Shown one piece after another: positions 44,217 through 54,527 of a stretch of 64,000 bases of DNA; position 1 is the stretch's first letter; every line of letters begins with the position of its first letter. Position numbers and translations under genes: made by a program. This stretch comes from Leishmania donovani (lineage: Eukaryota > Euglenozoa > Kinetoplastea > Trypanosomatida > Trypanosomatidae): NCBI RefSeq assembly GCF_000227135.1, contig NC_018261.1, positions 1,091,997 to 1,155,996 of the forward strand. The letters run 5' to 3'. A model generated the notes under the pieces. That model ran no database searches. It was not told the DNA's origin and saw only the letters and a list, made by a program, of their open reading frames with translations.

Positions 44217-44350
44217 TATATCTCAGTGCCCAGCGCCCACTCTGTATGGGGAGGAGCCAAGCACCCTGCAGGCCCGCCCTCGGGTACGGCCGGCGGGAGG
44301 GGGGGGAACCCTTGGTGTCGGCAGGACAGGCGTGGGGCTGGCGCTGTGCC
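44217..44350. repeat. degenerate GC-rich repeat, related to 51115-51195
   Basis: The stretch shares ordered short blocks with 51121-51195: gccaagc(g/a)cc-ctgca, gcc-tcg-gg, and cggcaggacagg. It may be an old retroposon copy; similarity is weak and judged by eye. Confidence 0.35.
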
Positions 44351-44784
44351 GAAGAGACTTGCGGGCATGATGATGCCTGTACAAAGTCGCTACGAGCGGT
44401 GCCGACGGTTCAGCGAATATACGCATCCACCGACTGTGTTTTTTTTTTGTTTGCGCGTGAGCTGCGATGTGGTGAGTGTGGGCCCGGCTCCGTGGCGAAG
44501 CTTCGATGCAGGCCTGCATTGTGCGAGAGACGCATTTCACCCTAGCAGGCCTGCGAGGCGTTTGATCTGCCGGGTTTGCAGGACTCCGGCGCAGCAAGAA
44601 AAAAGCGGCACGGCGCTGGCGTCTCCGTGCTCACGCAGAAGGACATATGCACAGGTGCGGGCTCTACTGCTCGATGTGAAGAGTCACCACACCGTATTAA
44701 ATGGATGCGGCGGCTTTAGGCGACGGAGGGAGAGAGGCATGGCATGCAGGCAGAGCGCGCAGGGTGCCAGAGGGCCCTGACCTG

Positions 44785-45107
44785 CGGCTGGTCAGCTTCC
44801 TCCCTGAGCTCGTCCGGCATGCGCCTAAACTGCCCCCTGCTGCCTGCTCGACGGACGCTCACCGCCTCCGCCCTCCAGCACGACCCTGAAGGCGGCTCCC
44901 CTGGACCAAGGCATGCCGTGCACTCGGGTCGGTGCGGCGCCGATCGCGCAGCAGTTGTGCGAGGGTGTGTGTGTGTGTGGGAAGGGGTAGAAAGACCACG
45001 TCAGGCGCATGGCCCGATGCAACGGGCGGCGTTTCGTCCTCGACGACGCGGATGCGGCAGCAGTGCAACCGTGGCGTGTGGGCTTTGGGTGCATATGTGT
45101 CGACGGG
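44785..45107 (+). repeat. 323-base direct repeat, left copy
   Basis: It matches 45365-45687 at an offset of 580 bases with one difference seen (G at 45029, A at 45609). It is GC-rich with a (TG)n run near 44965. Confidence 0.9.
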
Positions 45108-45265
45108 CTTGCTTTGTTTGGCGGAGGGAGAGCATGCTACACGAAAACAAAAAGAAGAAGCGTATTATAAGGCTCACGAGGAGAGAAAGGGGCTTCCGCG
45201 TGGAGCGGGAGTGGCGTCTCTGCTCTCTTCACTGGCTGGCGCCGTGAGGAAGATGGAGGACTTTC

Positions 45266-45364
45266 NNNNNNNNNNNNNNNNNNNNNNNNNNNNNNNNNNN
45301 NNNNNNNNNNNNNNNNNNNNNNNNNNNNNNNNNNNNNNNNNNNNNNNNNNNNNNNNNNNNNNNN
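45266..45364. other. assembly gap
   Basis: A run of 99 N. Confidence 0.99.
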
Positions 45365-45687
45365 CGGCTGGTCAGCTTCCTCCCTGAGCTCGTCCGGCAT
45401 GCGCCTAAACTGCCCCCTGCTGCCTGCTCGACGGACGCTCACCGCCTCCGCCCTCCAGCACGACCCTGAAGGCGGCTCCCCTGGACCAAGGCATGCCGTG
45501 CACTCGGGTCGGTGCGGCGCCGATCGCGCAGCAGTTGTGCGAGGGTGTGTGTGTGTGTGGGAAGGGGTAGAAAGACCACGTCAGGCGCATGGCCCGATGC
45601 AACGGGCGACGTTTCGTCCTCGACGACGCGGATGCGGCAGCAGTGCAACCGTGGCGTGTGGGCTTTGGGTGCATATGTGTCGACGGG
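45365..45687 (+). repeat. 323-base direct repeat, right copy
   Basis: It starts at the gap edge and diverges from the left copy after cgacggg. The different right flank and the single base difference argue that two copies may really exist. Confidence 0.85.
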
Positions 45688-47779
45688 TTCGTGGTGGAAT
45701 GACATGTCAAAGACAAAAAGCAAATGCTAAGGAGGTTGCTGTTTTTTTTTTTTTCGCTGATGGGCTGAATGACGAGCTGAAACAACGGCGGATGCTGTCG
45801 TGCGGCACTCGCAAGCAAAAAAGGGGATGTTGAGGATGAGCGCGAGGAAATGCGAGGAAAATCAAAGAAGACCGCAAGGGGTGCTGCGCTTCTTGTTCCC
45901 GCTCCTGCGATGCAGCCTCACGTACTTGCTCTTATCTTGGCGACGACTTTTTTTTTCCGGCTACCCCAGTTTTGTTTTCTACCGCTTGTCGCGTTTCGTC
46001 CTTTTTTTTTACGCTTTGCTTCGTGCGGTGACGACGTTTTCCAGTGGCGGCGCCATCCCAGCGTGTGCGAGGCTCTCTGTGAACTGGGCGGCTGTGCTGT
46101 TCTCGCGTATCGCGTTTCCGGTATACATGTGTGTATGGGTGTTTGTATCTGCAGGGGTATGAAATTGCGTATGGGTTTTCTTTTTTTTTTTTCACCGGTT
46201 TCTGTCCTGTGTACCACTTTTCATTGCTCCTATTTCTGGTTTCTCTCTCATTGAACCCGTTCAAATGCCCGCTCGCCAAGAAGCGATGGACGAGCCACCG
46301 CTGCCGCTGCTCCTCGTTGCCTTCGCCTTACGCTAGCTTTGCGCGTGAATGGCTGTTGTCGCACTGTGAGGCCACGGGAGACGCATGCGCCCGGATCACT
46401 AATGTGGCGGAGGCGTTGATGTGTGCAGAGGTTGAAGGGCCAACCGATGGGCCGAGTCGTCGGAGGCACATGTCTACTTTCCCGCGACGCGGCTGCGCAA
46501 GCAAAAAGCGCTGCCACCTTTGCTATCAACGCATTCTGCTGAACCTCTCTTGCCTCTTTCGTTCGACTCATCATCGGCACCTCTAACATCTCTCTGCTAT
46601 CGTTTTGCTAATTCCTCTCCTCACCCTCCTTTCCATCTCCTCACACATCGCGTGACGATCGTAACGGACGGCTGGAAAGACGTGCACGGACACGTTCTCC
46701 TCGCCCTGCCGCAGGGCGAGCAGCACCCACAAGGACACCAACAGCAAAAAAAAACAATGAAAATGACGGAAGAGCCCCCCAAGAAACAGCAACGACACGA
46801 AACGAAGGAGAACGCGAGAAACACGTGTGTGGGTTAGTGACCTCTCTTTTCGTGGGTGCCACCTTTTCGTCGCTGGGCAAGCTGTTTGCTGTGGCTGCGA
46901 TACCGTATTCTGTCTGCTTGTGTGTGTCTGTGTGCGAAGAGAACGACGTTGACTTTGATCGGCGACACTTGAACACCACGCGTTCTAGTTTTTTTTTTTC
47001 TTCGCCAGCTGCGCATACAAACCAAGTCGCATACCCGTTGCCGCCACACGCACAGACACACCTTTCATTCCCCCCTCCTCCGCAGCTCTCGTGGAGACAC
47101 TGCAGCGCTCCTTTTTATTTTGTGTGACTCTTTCGCGCGTCTTCCGCTTCGCGCATCGCTCAAAGTGCATGCGTAGGCGTACTTCTCCTTCCTCACATCT
47201 TTTCCGTTGTGTCTGCGCTTTCCTTCATCACCGACAAGCCCTGAGCGACTACAAAAACGCACGGAATAGCCGCAAGACAAAAAAAGCGAAAAACAAAGGT
47301 GAGTGCTTCAGCACTTATATAGGTGGATGTTGAGTTTCGGGTTCTCCGTTCCTTCACAAACGCTGGCTCGAAAAAAAAAAACGCAAAACAACCACAAGAC
47401 TGTACGGCTAAAGAGGGACTGATGTGACGGAGATTTTGCCGCCCTTTTTGTACCACAGCGTTCTTCTGTGCCTGCGTGCATGTATTTGCGGACAGTGCCT
47501 CTTGTATCCCTTCTCTGCCTCCTAGCCTGTGTTTTCCCTTCTTGCACCCCTGCGCTCTATGGCTTCCTTGCGCGCGCGCCGCTCTCTCTCTGAGAGCAAT
47601 ACGTCTCTCTCCGTTGGGTAACCTTCTTTGCATCCAAGTGACCCGCTCTCTCTAGTTTTTTCTGTTGCTGCTCTCCCTCCCCTTCTCCGTGTTGGTCCGT
47701 TCGCTTGTTGTTATCTCCGCTTTCTCCGATCCCTGCATCTCTTCTTGTGTTCGTCTTCCTTGACGCCGGCGTCATCATC

Positions 47780-48307
47780 GATGACGGCGGACACGCCCAT
47801 GTGCGTGGTATCCCAGACTGCAGTGCAGCCCCCCCTCCCCTCCCCCCACACCACCAGCTCTCTCCGCGTGGGGAGAAGCCGAGCGGCACCCCTCCCCTCT
47901 CCTCTCCTCTATCGGCCTGCCCATGCCGAACCGCTTGTGGCGCTGACAGGGTCAGGGCGATGTATCGCTACCCCTGCCAGCGGCCAGGTNNNNNNNNNNN
48001 NNNNNNNNNNNNNNNNNNNNNNNNNNNNNNNNNNNNNNNNNGCCTGGGGTGGGGAGCCGGCGCCCCCCTCCCGAGGGGGCCGCACCAGGGGTGGCGGCCT
48101 GCATGGTGGGAGGAGCTGCTGTGAGGCGGCCTGTGAGGCGGGGTGGGTGGGTGGCGTTTGAGGGCAGGGGCCGTGCTCTCAGATGGCTGAGTCGGCACCT
48201 CGCTGCAAGGTGCGTGTGCCTAGGGCCGCCATCGCCCCACGCGATGGAGGGCGTGTGACAGGGCCGAGGGTGGAGTGGAGCCCGAACTCATGTTGTATGG
48301 CAGAGAA
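47780..48307 (+). mobile_element. SIDER-like retroposon, copy 6 (interrupted by a gap)
   Basis: Both ends are present: gatgacggcgg at the left and catgttgtatggcagagaaa at the right, with a 52 N gap at 47990-48041. The 75 bases before the left end (47705-47779) also match the flank of copies 2 and 3, so the shared unit is longer than the core for these three. It lies in the spacer before the phosphatase gene. Confidence 0.75.
47990..48041. other. assembly gap
   Basis: A run of 52 N. Confidence 0.99.
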
Positions 48308-48540
48308 ACGCGCACGCTGAAAAACAAAATGCCTTCATCTTACGCACGCCTCTTTTTCCTCCTCCCTGCGATCGATGTTTTTTATTCCTTGCCGATCATC
48401 AAAAAGCTTTGGCGCTCTCTCGTCGTCGCCAAGCCGTGCGCCGATGGCACTCGGCGGCGCGCATCCTTTCTTTCCTCTTGATCGTACCTACCAACCTGTT
48501 TTTGTCCTCGTGGACGCATTCGCTACTAATCTTTTCGCTG

Positions 48541-48542
48541 AG
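48541..48542 (+). promoter_or_regulatory. candidate spliced-leader acceptor AG for the phosphatase gene
   Basis: The AG follows cttttcgctg after a T-rich stretch, 226 nt before the ATG. Other AGs downstream are possible. Confidence 0.3.
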
Positions 48543-48767
48543 CTGAGAAGTAGAGTGGCAAAGATAAGAGGAAACGAACGAAGAAAGAAAGCGGAGGCGG
48601 TGCGCGTGCGTGTGTGTGCTTGCTAATCAACGAGCTGAGCACGACCTAGTGCAGCCGCATGTGAAGCCGCTGCGGAGACTTTCGCAACACACGATCTGCT
48701 TCCATAAGGAGCGCAGAACACAGCTGATCGACACCGAGGATTACCTGCTGTCTGTATCAGTGCCAAG

Positions 48768-50651
48768 ATGTCCGGGCTGGACAGTAGCGATGTGCTCTAC
48801 TACCTGTATGACCCAAATCTGGTTCCCCCCGCGCGTGACAAATACATCCGAGTCATTTCAGAGCTCCTTGCCGGGTACCATGACTCTTCCTACGTGGACA
48901 AAATCGATATTATGGATATCTTGCGCGGCGGCGCGAGGGAGGCGGTGGAGCTGTGCGAGGACGCCAAGAGCGTCCTCTCAAAAGAACCCACGGTGCTTGG
49001 TCTTTGTGTGAGTGATGTGGACGATTTTGTCTTTGTAGGCGACATTCATGGGCAGTTCAACGACTTACTACACAGTGTTTTGTCAGTGCAGCTGTCCAGG
49101 TCTGCGCCAGTGTTGCGAAAGGGCACTAAGGTAGCTACACAGCCGACACAACGCATGGATGGCGAGGAAGACAGCGGTGAACGGAGCTCCACACTGCCCA
49201 TCGTCGCGACCCCGACGCTGTCGCCACCCTTGGCACCTTCGCTCTCTAGCACCGCCATACCGCGCCACCACGACGACAGCGACGGCTTCGGGCGTGACGC
49301 GGGAAAGATCATACGGTTTTTGTTCCTCGGCGACTACGTTGACCGTGGCCCGCGCGGGCTGGAAGTCATTGTGCTCCTCCTGGCTCTCAAGATCGAGTAC
49401 CCGCAGCATGTCTTTCTCCTGCGCGGTAATCATGAGGAGGCGCAGACTAACCGCCTGTACGGCTTCTTTGACGAGTGCAGAGCGAAGTTCTTTATGGTGC
49501 ACCATGCCCGCGAACACATGTCTTACTTAGAGCCGGGGTGTGACGGTGCGTGCTCCTCCCTCATTCAGCGCTCGCCGACAAACGTTGCGAAGGAGGCGAT
49601 AGGGGTGGAGTGCCACAATTCGCCTCCGCACTGTTTGCACCTCGATGGTGAGCGCGCCACCGATCTACGTGGCACCTCTGGCAGCAGCCGAGGCAACAAC
49701 AGCAGCGCAGAGGTGCAGTCCCTCTTAGCCGATACAGATGCAGATGCGTGGATGTCGTTCAACGCCACCTTCTGCTGGCTCCCGCTGGCAGCCGTCGTTT
49801 GCTGCTGCGCGGGGTCCTTTTTCTGCACGCACGGGGGGCTGAGCCCCCCTCTGCGCCGCATTACCCAGCTGCATCGCCTCAAGCGCGAGACGTACGGCAC
49901 CGGGCTGTGCGAGACAATCACACCGCCGCTGAGTGGCAGCTGCAGCGTAACGAGCAGTCCGGAGCGGTCACCTCGGGGCGTCTATGGCAGTCCTGCTTCA
50001 AAGCGGGAGCCGAACCAGATTATTGATGGCCTCCTCTGGTCCGACCCATCTGACCACGAGGCAGGATGTCAGGTAAACGTGCGCGGATGCGGCTACTCTT
50101 TCGGCGTAGACGTCACGCGTCGCTTTCTCGACGCCAACTGCGGTTACGCCGTCTCACAGACACCCTCGCTGCGGACGGAAGTGAACAAGGATGACGAGGA
50201 GAAGCGCTCGTGTCCCGGATCGGCTCCTCCGAGGAACGCTCAGCACGGCGGGTCTCAGCGCATGCACTTTATCATGCGCGCCCACCAGTGCGTCAATGCT
50301 GGTTTTCAGTGGACCCAGGAGGGATTGGTGGTGACGTTGTTCTCCGCCCCAAATTACTGCGGTATGAACGGCAACAAAGGCGCCATCGCGATGCTTCGCG
50401 GTGCGGCACAGGCTTCTGGTGAATCGATTCGGCTCGAATTCAAGGTGTACGACAGTTTCAAGTGTGCCTCGTTCACCGGCGGATCGAAGCTGACCCTCGG
50501 CAAGCCCGAGCACAAGAATAGCGGAAGCAGCCTTTCGGCGACTGGCGGCGCACAGCCACGCTGCCCAGCCTTTCCTCTGCGTGACCGCAACGTTGTGAAC
50601 AATCCTATTTTGGAGGCATACTTTGGCAGCATTGCAAAGTCGGGCAACTGA
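48768..50651 (+). CDS. PPP-family serine/threonine protein phosphatase with large inserts
   Basis: The 627-residue protein has all core motifs of the PPP phosphatases (PP1/PP2A/PP2B group): GDIHGQ (residues 91-96), GDYVDRG (188-194), RGNHE (near 219), LPLAA and THGGLSP (near 345-358), RAHQ (near 504) and SAPNYCG (near 526). The metal and phosphate ligands expected in these motifs are present, so it should be an active enzyme that removes phosphate from Ser/Thr. It is about twice the size of a PP1 catalytic domain because of inserts: about residues 107-180 (Ser/Pro/Thr-rich) between the first two motifs, 258-325 before LPLAA, and 375-420 plus 465-495 before RAHQ. The last 60 residues are a low-complexity tail. 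Substrate and regulatory partner are unknown. The ATG at 48768 is the first in frame. Confidence 0.88.
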   Translation: MSGLDSSDVLYYLYDPNLVPPARDKYIRVISELLAGYHDSSYVDKIDIMDILRGGAREAVELCEDAKSVLSKEPTVLGLCVSDVDDFVFVGDIHGQFNDLLHSVLSVQLSRSAPVLRKGTKVATQPTQRMDGEEDSGERSSTLPIVATPTLSPPLAPSLSSTAIPRHHDDSDGFGRDAGKIIRFLFLGDYVDRGPRGLEVIVLLLALKIEYPQHVFLLRGNHEEAQTNRLYGFFDECRAKFFMVHHAREHMSYLEPGCDGACSSLIQRSPTNVAKEAIGVECHNSPPHCLHLDGERATDLRGTSGSSRGNNSSAEVQSLLADTDADAWMSFNATFCWLPLAAVVCCCAGSFFCTHGGLSPPLRRITQLHRLKRETYGTGLCETITPPLSGSCSVTSSPERSPRGVYGSPASKREPNQIIDGLLWSDPSDHEAGCQVNVRGCGYSFGVDVTRRFLDANCGYAVSQTPSLRTEVNKDDEEKRSCPGSAPPRNAQHGGSQRMHFIMRAHQCVNAGFQWTQEGLVVTLFSAPNYCGMNGNKGAIAMLRGAAQASGESIRLEFKVYDSFKCASFTGGSKLTLGKPEHKNSGSSLSATGGAQPRCPAFPLRDRNVVNNPILEAYFGSIAKSGN

Positions 50652-51114
50652 TGTGGCAGGGTGGGGCAGGTATCTGGTCATGCGTGCACGCGTGTACGTT
50701 TACGTGCGTGTCTGCCCACCATACCACTTGTTCAACAGGCCCCTGGTCATGTTCGGCGCATCCGACTCAACGGCCCGACTCGAAGTTGCCTGTGTTTCAT
50801 GCAGTTGTGAGGTTCTGATCAGGCCAACGTTCGGGCGGATTCGCTTGTGACTGTATGTGCACCATGCGTCGAGAGGAGGACATGTGGGGTACCGGGTTTC
50901 ACTAAGGCAAAAGGTTTGCTGTACGCGCGGTCCCCGCACCCTGGACTGCTGTTTGCCTGCTTGCTGCACATGCGCGAAGCGTGCGTGTGGGGCAGAGACT
51001 CTGTAGCGCGCACATCTGCGCTGTAGATGCACACTCCTTCTAATCCCCTTGGTTACGGCGTATCTCCGTACCAAAGCCGGCCACCCTAACGTGGTGCTAC
51101 GGCTCAATTCCCCG

Positions 51115-51195
51115 CAATAGGGGACGCCAAGCGCCTGCAAACCTGCCTTTCGAGGTGGGCGAGTGCGGCGTAGGCTCCGGCAGGACAGGCTGTGA
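51115..51195. repeat. degenerate GC-rich repeat, related to 44217-44350
   Basis: Ordered short blocks match the 44250-44340 stretch, ending in cggcaggacagg. It is probably part of a decayed retroposon that reaches back to about 50880. Confidence 0.35.
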
Positions 51196-51234
51196 GTAGC
51201 GACGTGACCACGGTGGGGGCCTGGGCCACTTTTC

Positions 51235-51948
51235 ATGTATGCGCTACCCCACTGCCGCTCGTGGTCACGCGCGGCGTCATCACCCACTCACGCGTCGGGT
51301 GATCGAGCGCTTCTTTTTCAGTTGTGCTCCGCTACCTATTGCTCACGATCTGGGTTGCTATTCCACGTATGGAAGCACCACCCGCAAGGCCGCGCAGGCA
51401 TCTTCATAGAGAATGGCGTACCTAGGACGCGGAAGCTCCGCCACCCAAAACGCCACAGCGCACGATATACCTCAGCACCCTCACCGGCACTGTCCCGCTC
51501 ACCATCCATCTCAGCCGCGTCCAACGGGGTCGGTTATCTTGTAAAAGCCGCGCCTCGGGTGCGTGACCGCCACTGCGAGGAGTCCCCCAGACGTCTGCGG
51601 TGTTGCCCGAGTCTGGAAGAAGAACAACGTCGTCGCGGAATTGCCGACGCCAGCGCTGACAAGGTCGCCTTCGCCGCCTCCCACTCCATGTTTCTCTGCG
51701 AGCCATTCGGGCTGCCCGACCCTTTCCTGCCCCCGCCCGAGGAGACGCCCGACCCGTTCCCACCGCCGGTGCAGACCGTCCAAAGCGCCTCTCCCCCGTC
51801 GTTTCAAGATTATGCGCTGTCTCGGCTTCTCGCTCCGACTAGCGAGATGGGGCGCTGGCTGCCGGCGAAAGGAGCACGTGACCCATCGGAGAGAAGCTTT
51901 CACGCACAGGAAGCTGTGTCGCCGACCAAGGTGAAACACTCGGCTTAG
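51235..51948 (+). CDS. possible hypothetical protein or gene remnant
   Basis: A 237-codon frame starts with ATG. Its first half overlaps repeat-like sequence and has mixed codon use. From about 51590 codon use becomes GC-rich at third positions, and the peptide (ASHSMFLCEPFGLPDPFLP, then a Pro-rich stretch and YALSRLLAP) looks more gene-like. It could be a small real gene, the 3' remnant of one, or chance. No family is recognised. Confidence 0.3.
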   Translation: MYALPHCRSWSRAASSPTHASGDRALLFQLCSATYCSRSGLLFHVWKHHPQGRAGIFIENGVPRTRKLRHPKRHSARYTSAPSPALSRSPSISAASNGVGYLVKAAPRVRDRHCEESPRRLRCCPSLEEEQRRRGIADASADKVAFAASHSMFLCEPFGLPDPFLPPPEETPDPFPPPVQTVQSASPPSFQDYALSRLLAPTSEMGRWLPAKGARDPSERSFHAQEAVSPTKVKHSA

Positions 51949-52910
51949 GTTTCTGCGTGGGTGCGCACACGAAGAAGAGGTCGGCCAAGGGGCGTCGAGC
52001 AGTCACGGATCTTGGCTCATTACCGTAGCACTCGACGTGGTTGCTCCTGAAAGCAAAAATAAGTCTTCTATTTACCTATATATTCCGTGCCTGCTTCTAC
52101 TAGGTCGTATGGAAGGAGTGCTTGTGCACCTCACGTGCCCCCCACCCCACCCCCTTTTCCAACGGACGCAACGGTTTCTCTTTGCTTTTTTTTATTCGGA
52201 TCTCTCCTACCAGTGGACTCGACATTTGTGTACATCGGGTGGTGTTTGTTTGTGTCTCTCGTTACATGTATATGTACATGTACACACATATATATATATC
52301 TGGATAAGTCAAGCTTCTGCATTCACACACACAAAAAGCGATGCAAAGGCACTGCTTTTTTGCCCCCCCCCCCCTGAGGTGTTGGTGCTAGTTGAAGTGC
52401 ACGCTTCTTGAACGTGCTGGCGGTTTTTTCCGTTCTGTTTTTCTTTCGGTGTGGGTTCGTGACGGTATGCCAGGTAGGTAGAATTCTCTGTCGTTCTTTG
52501 CTGTGTCTTGAAGGTCGCATGGGAGAGGCAACTCACCCCACTCTCCTCCACCCGCTCCACGCATGCGCTGTTCCGCAGTGTAAAAGACTGTACATTTTCC
52601 AGGCTCACCTCTGCATCATGTTCTAGCTGCGTGTACAAGAGAGAGGGAAGGCATGATTCCTTCAGGGAGTCGTCCTTGTCGCTCTTGCAGCGCTGTTGGT
52701 ATTTATGACGATTGGCAATCTGCGTGTGTGCGTGCACGTGCTTGAGCATTGCCCTCTGACCATTCCTGCTGTCCTCACCCCTCTTAACCTCGCGCTCGCG
52801 CTCCGTCCTCTCGCTGTCTTTTGCACAAATCCCTGCCCACGCACGTACACCCGTAATTCACCGAAACTCACACATCACTCATGTACTCGCCGGCTCGCAT
52901 GTCTTTCATC

Positions 52911-52912
52911 AG
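52911..52912 (+). promoter_or_regulatory. candidate spliced-leader acceptor AG that sets the eS19 start
   Basis: After the C/T-rich tract at 52765-52820, this is the first AG dinucleotide. It lies downstream of the in-frame ATGs at 52881 and 52899 and 26 nt before the ATG at 52938, so only the latter would remain in the mature mRNA. Confidence 0.6.
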
Positions 52913-52937
52913 AAGGGTGACAAATCCATCTTGCATC

Positions 52938-53420
52938 ATGGCTGCTCTGAAGAACAAGATCCACCGCATCGGCAAGAGGAAGGGCGCGTCCCTGAAGGAC
53001 GTCAGCGCCTGGCGCTGGATCAAGACGGCGGCGCGCCACTTCAAACAGGAGGGCAAGATCTTTGTGCCGAACTGCACCGAGATCATGAAGAGCTCTCACG
53101 GCCGCGAGCGCGCGCCGCAGAACCCGGACTGGTACTACATCCGCTGCGCCGCCGTCCTGCGCGCCATCTACCTGCGCCCTGGCGTGGGTTACGGTGGCCT
53201 AAGCAAGCGCTTCGGCAACAAGAAGAACTACGGCAGCCGCCCCGAGCACACCGTGACCTCCTCTACCGGTCCCCTCCACTGGGCCTGCAAGTCGCTGACG
53301 AAGCTCGGCCTCGTGGAGCCTGGTGCGCAGTCTGGTCAGCGCCTGACCCGCAAGGGCCACAAGTTCGCTGACTCCCTGGCCTTCCAGGTTCAGATCCGCA
53401 AGTTTGGTGCCAGCAAGTAG
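52938..53420 (+). CDS. RPS19: 40S ribosomal protein eS19
   Basis: The 160-residue protein matches eS19 along most of its length: the winged-helix stretch with WRWIKTAARHFKQEGKIFVP, the conserved NPDWYYIRCAAVLRAIYLRP block, and the later GPLHWACKSLTKLGLVE and GQRLTRKGHKFADSLA segments. eS19 sits in the head of the small subunit and is needed for 18S rRNA maturation. Strong codon bias to C/G-ending codons fits a highly expressed gene. The start at 52938 is chosen because codons between 52881 and 52937 are atypical and the likely splice acceptor at 52911 removes the earlier ATGs. Confidence 0.95.
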   Translation: MAALKNKIHRIGKRKGASLKDVSAWRWIKTAARHFKQEGKIFVPNCTEIMKSSHGRERAPQNPDWYYIRCAAVLRAIYLRPGVGYGGLSKRFGNKKNYGSRPEHTVTSSTGPLHWACKSLTKLGLVEPGAQSGQRLTRKGHKFADSLAFQVQIRKFGASK

Positions 53421-54527
53421 GCTTATTCTTGGACGAACGTAGCCGCTCTGTCGCTTTCTCTTATCTCTCTATCACGCGTGCATGTGCGGCGAAGCAGCAG
53501 AGAGAGGGGGCGGGGGTGGGGGAGGGGCAAAGAAAAGTGAGGAGGGGTGTTCGCTCTCGTTTTCTTTGTGTCCCTCACCGCGTCTCGTTCGCCACGGGCA
53601 CGCGCTAAAGGAGCGGGCGAGCGAGCGAGCGAGAGAGAGAGAGAGCCACGCGACAGCTTTGCCGGTTCGTCTGGCAAGTGCGCCGTGCTGACTGGTTCGC
53701 TCCTTTTTTTTTTGTCGTTTCGTGTTTTGCTTGATTTCGTATCATTTTTTTCCCCTGTTTTCCAAAGGCTGTTGCGATACAGTCTTCACAACACCTTCAA
53801 ACGAAAAGAGCCACAGCAAAGGGCGGAAGCGCTTGTGGCTGTATGACCGTCGACGTCGGATGTGTGGGGTTGCATCGATCAGAGCTGGCGTTGTTATCGA
53901 GAGTCGTGATCGCCCATGCGGGGTACTCGAAGGGTGTCGCGGACTATGCGGGAATTCAGCCTGATAAGGCAGGTGTCACTCAGCATCCCATTGTCTGCTG
54001 TGGTGAACTCTTTCGTTACCCAGCCCTCTCCTCTTTCCTTCTCTGCCAGCGTGCAGCAGGTGTCTATCTGAAGTGCTGCTCTCATGAGGCGAGCAGCGAC
54101 AACCAAACAGGAATTCGCTTCTCTGCTGTCAACCTCTCTGCACTGCTAGCACCCTCTTTCCTTTCTTTGTCACCCGAATCTACTGGGTGCAATTTTCCTG
54201 TCCTGCGACTACTTTTACTCTGTGCGGCGATGCGTCTGAACGCACGCACCATCGACACACACACACACACACACACACACACTTATGCAAGCCCGATCAG
54301 TGCCTCTGCCTCTGAGCACGAGCGTGCGCGTGTCAGTGCAGACACTTTCTGCGACTTCTTTACGAATTGCGGCGCCTCTTTGTTAGTGCTTGCTCGTTTC
54401 GTTCCCATCATATTTTCATTCGGGCACTGCAACTGGCATCGTGCCTCTCTTTGCTTGCCTCCATCTTGTCGTTGCCTCTAGCGTTTCTAGTGACGCGGCT
54501 GCTCTCGTCCGGTCATCACACCTAACC
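53421..54527. other. intergenic spacer
   Basis: No gene is seen. It holds a GA-rich simple run near 53610-53645, a (CA)n run at about 54255-54282, and T/C-rich leader sequence for SRP68. The AG at 54480-54481 after ttgcctct is a possible acceptor, 46 nt before the ATG. Confidence 0.5.
54255..54282. repeat. (CA)n microsatellite
   Basis: A 28-base AC alternation in the spacer before SRP68. Confidence 0.9.

Larger units (their letters stand above)
44129..48767. other. gene-poor region with repeats, about 4.6 kb
   Basis: No convincing gene is seen. It holds degenerate GC-rich repeats (about 44217-45107 and 45365-45687), an assembly gap, T-rich spacer DNA with T9-T12 runs at 45730-47600, one retroposon (47780-48307), and the leader of the phosphatase gene. 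Confidence 0.55.
50652..52937. other. spacer between phosphatase and eS19 genes
   Basis: The first 600 bases hold a degenerate GC-rich repeat-like stretch. A possible coding frame (51235-51948) is listed separately. The rest is T/C-rich with AT patches near 52070-52085 and 52284-52300 and a C10 run near 52363-52373. Confidence 0.5.
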
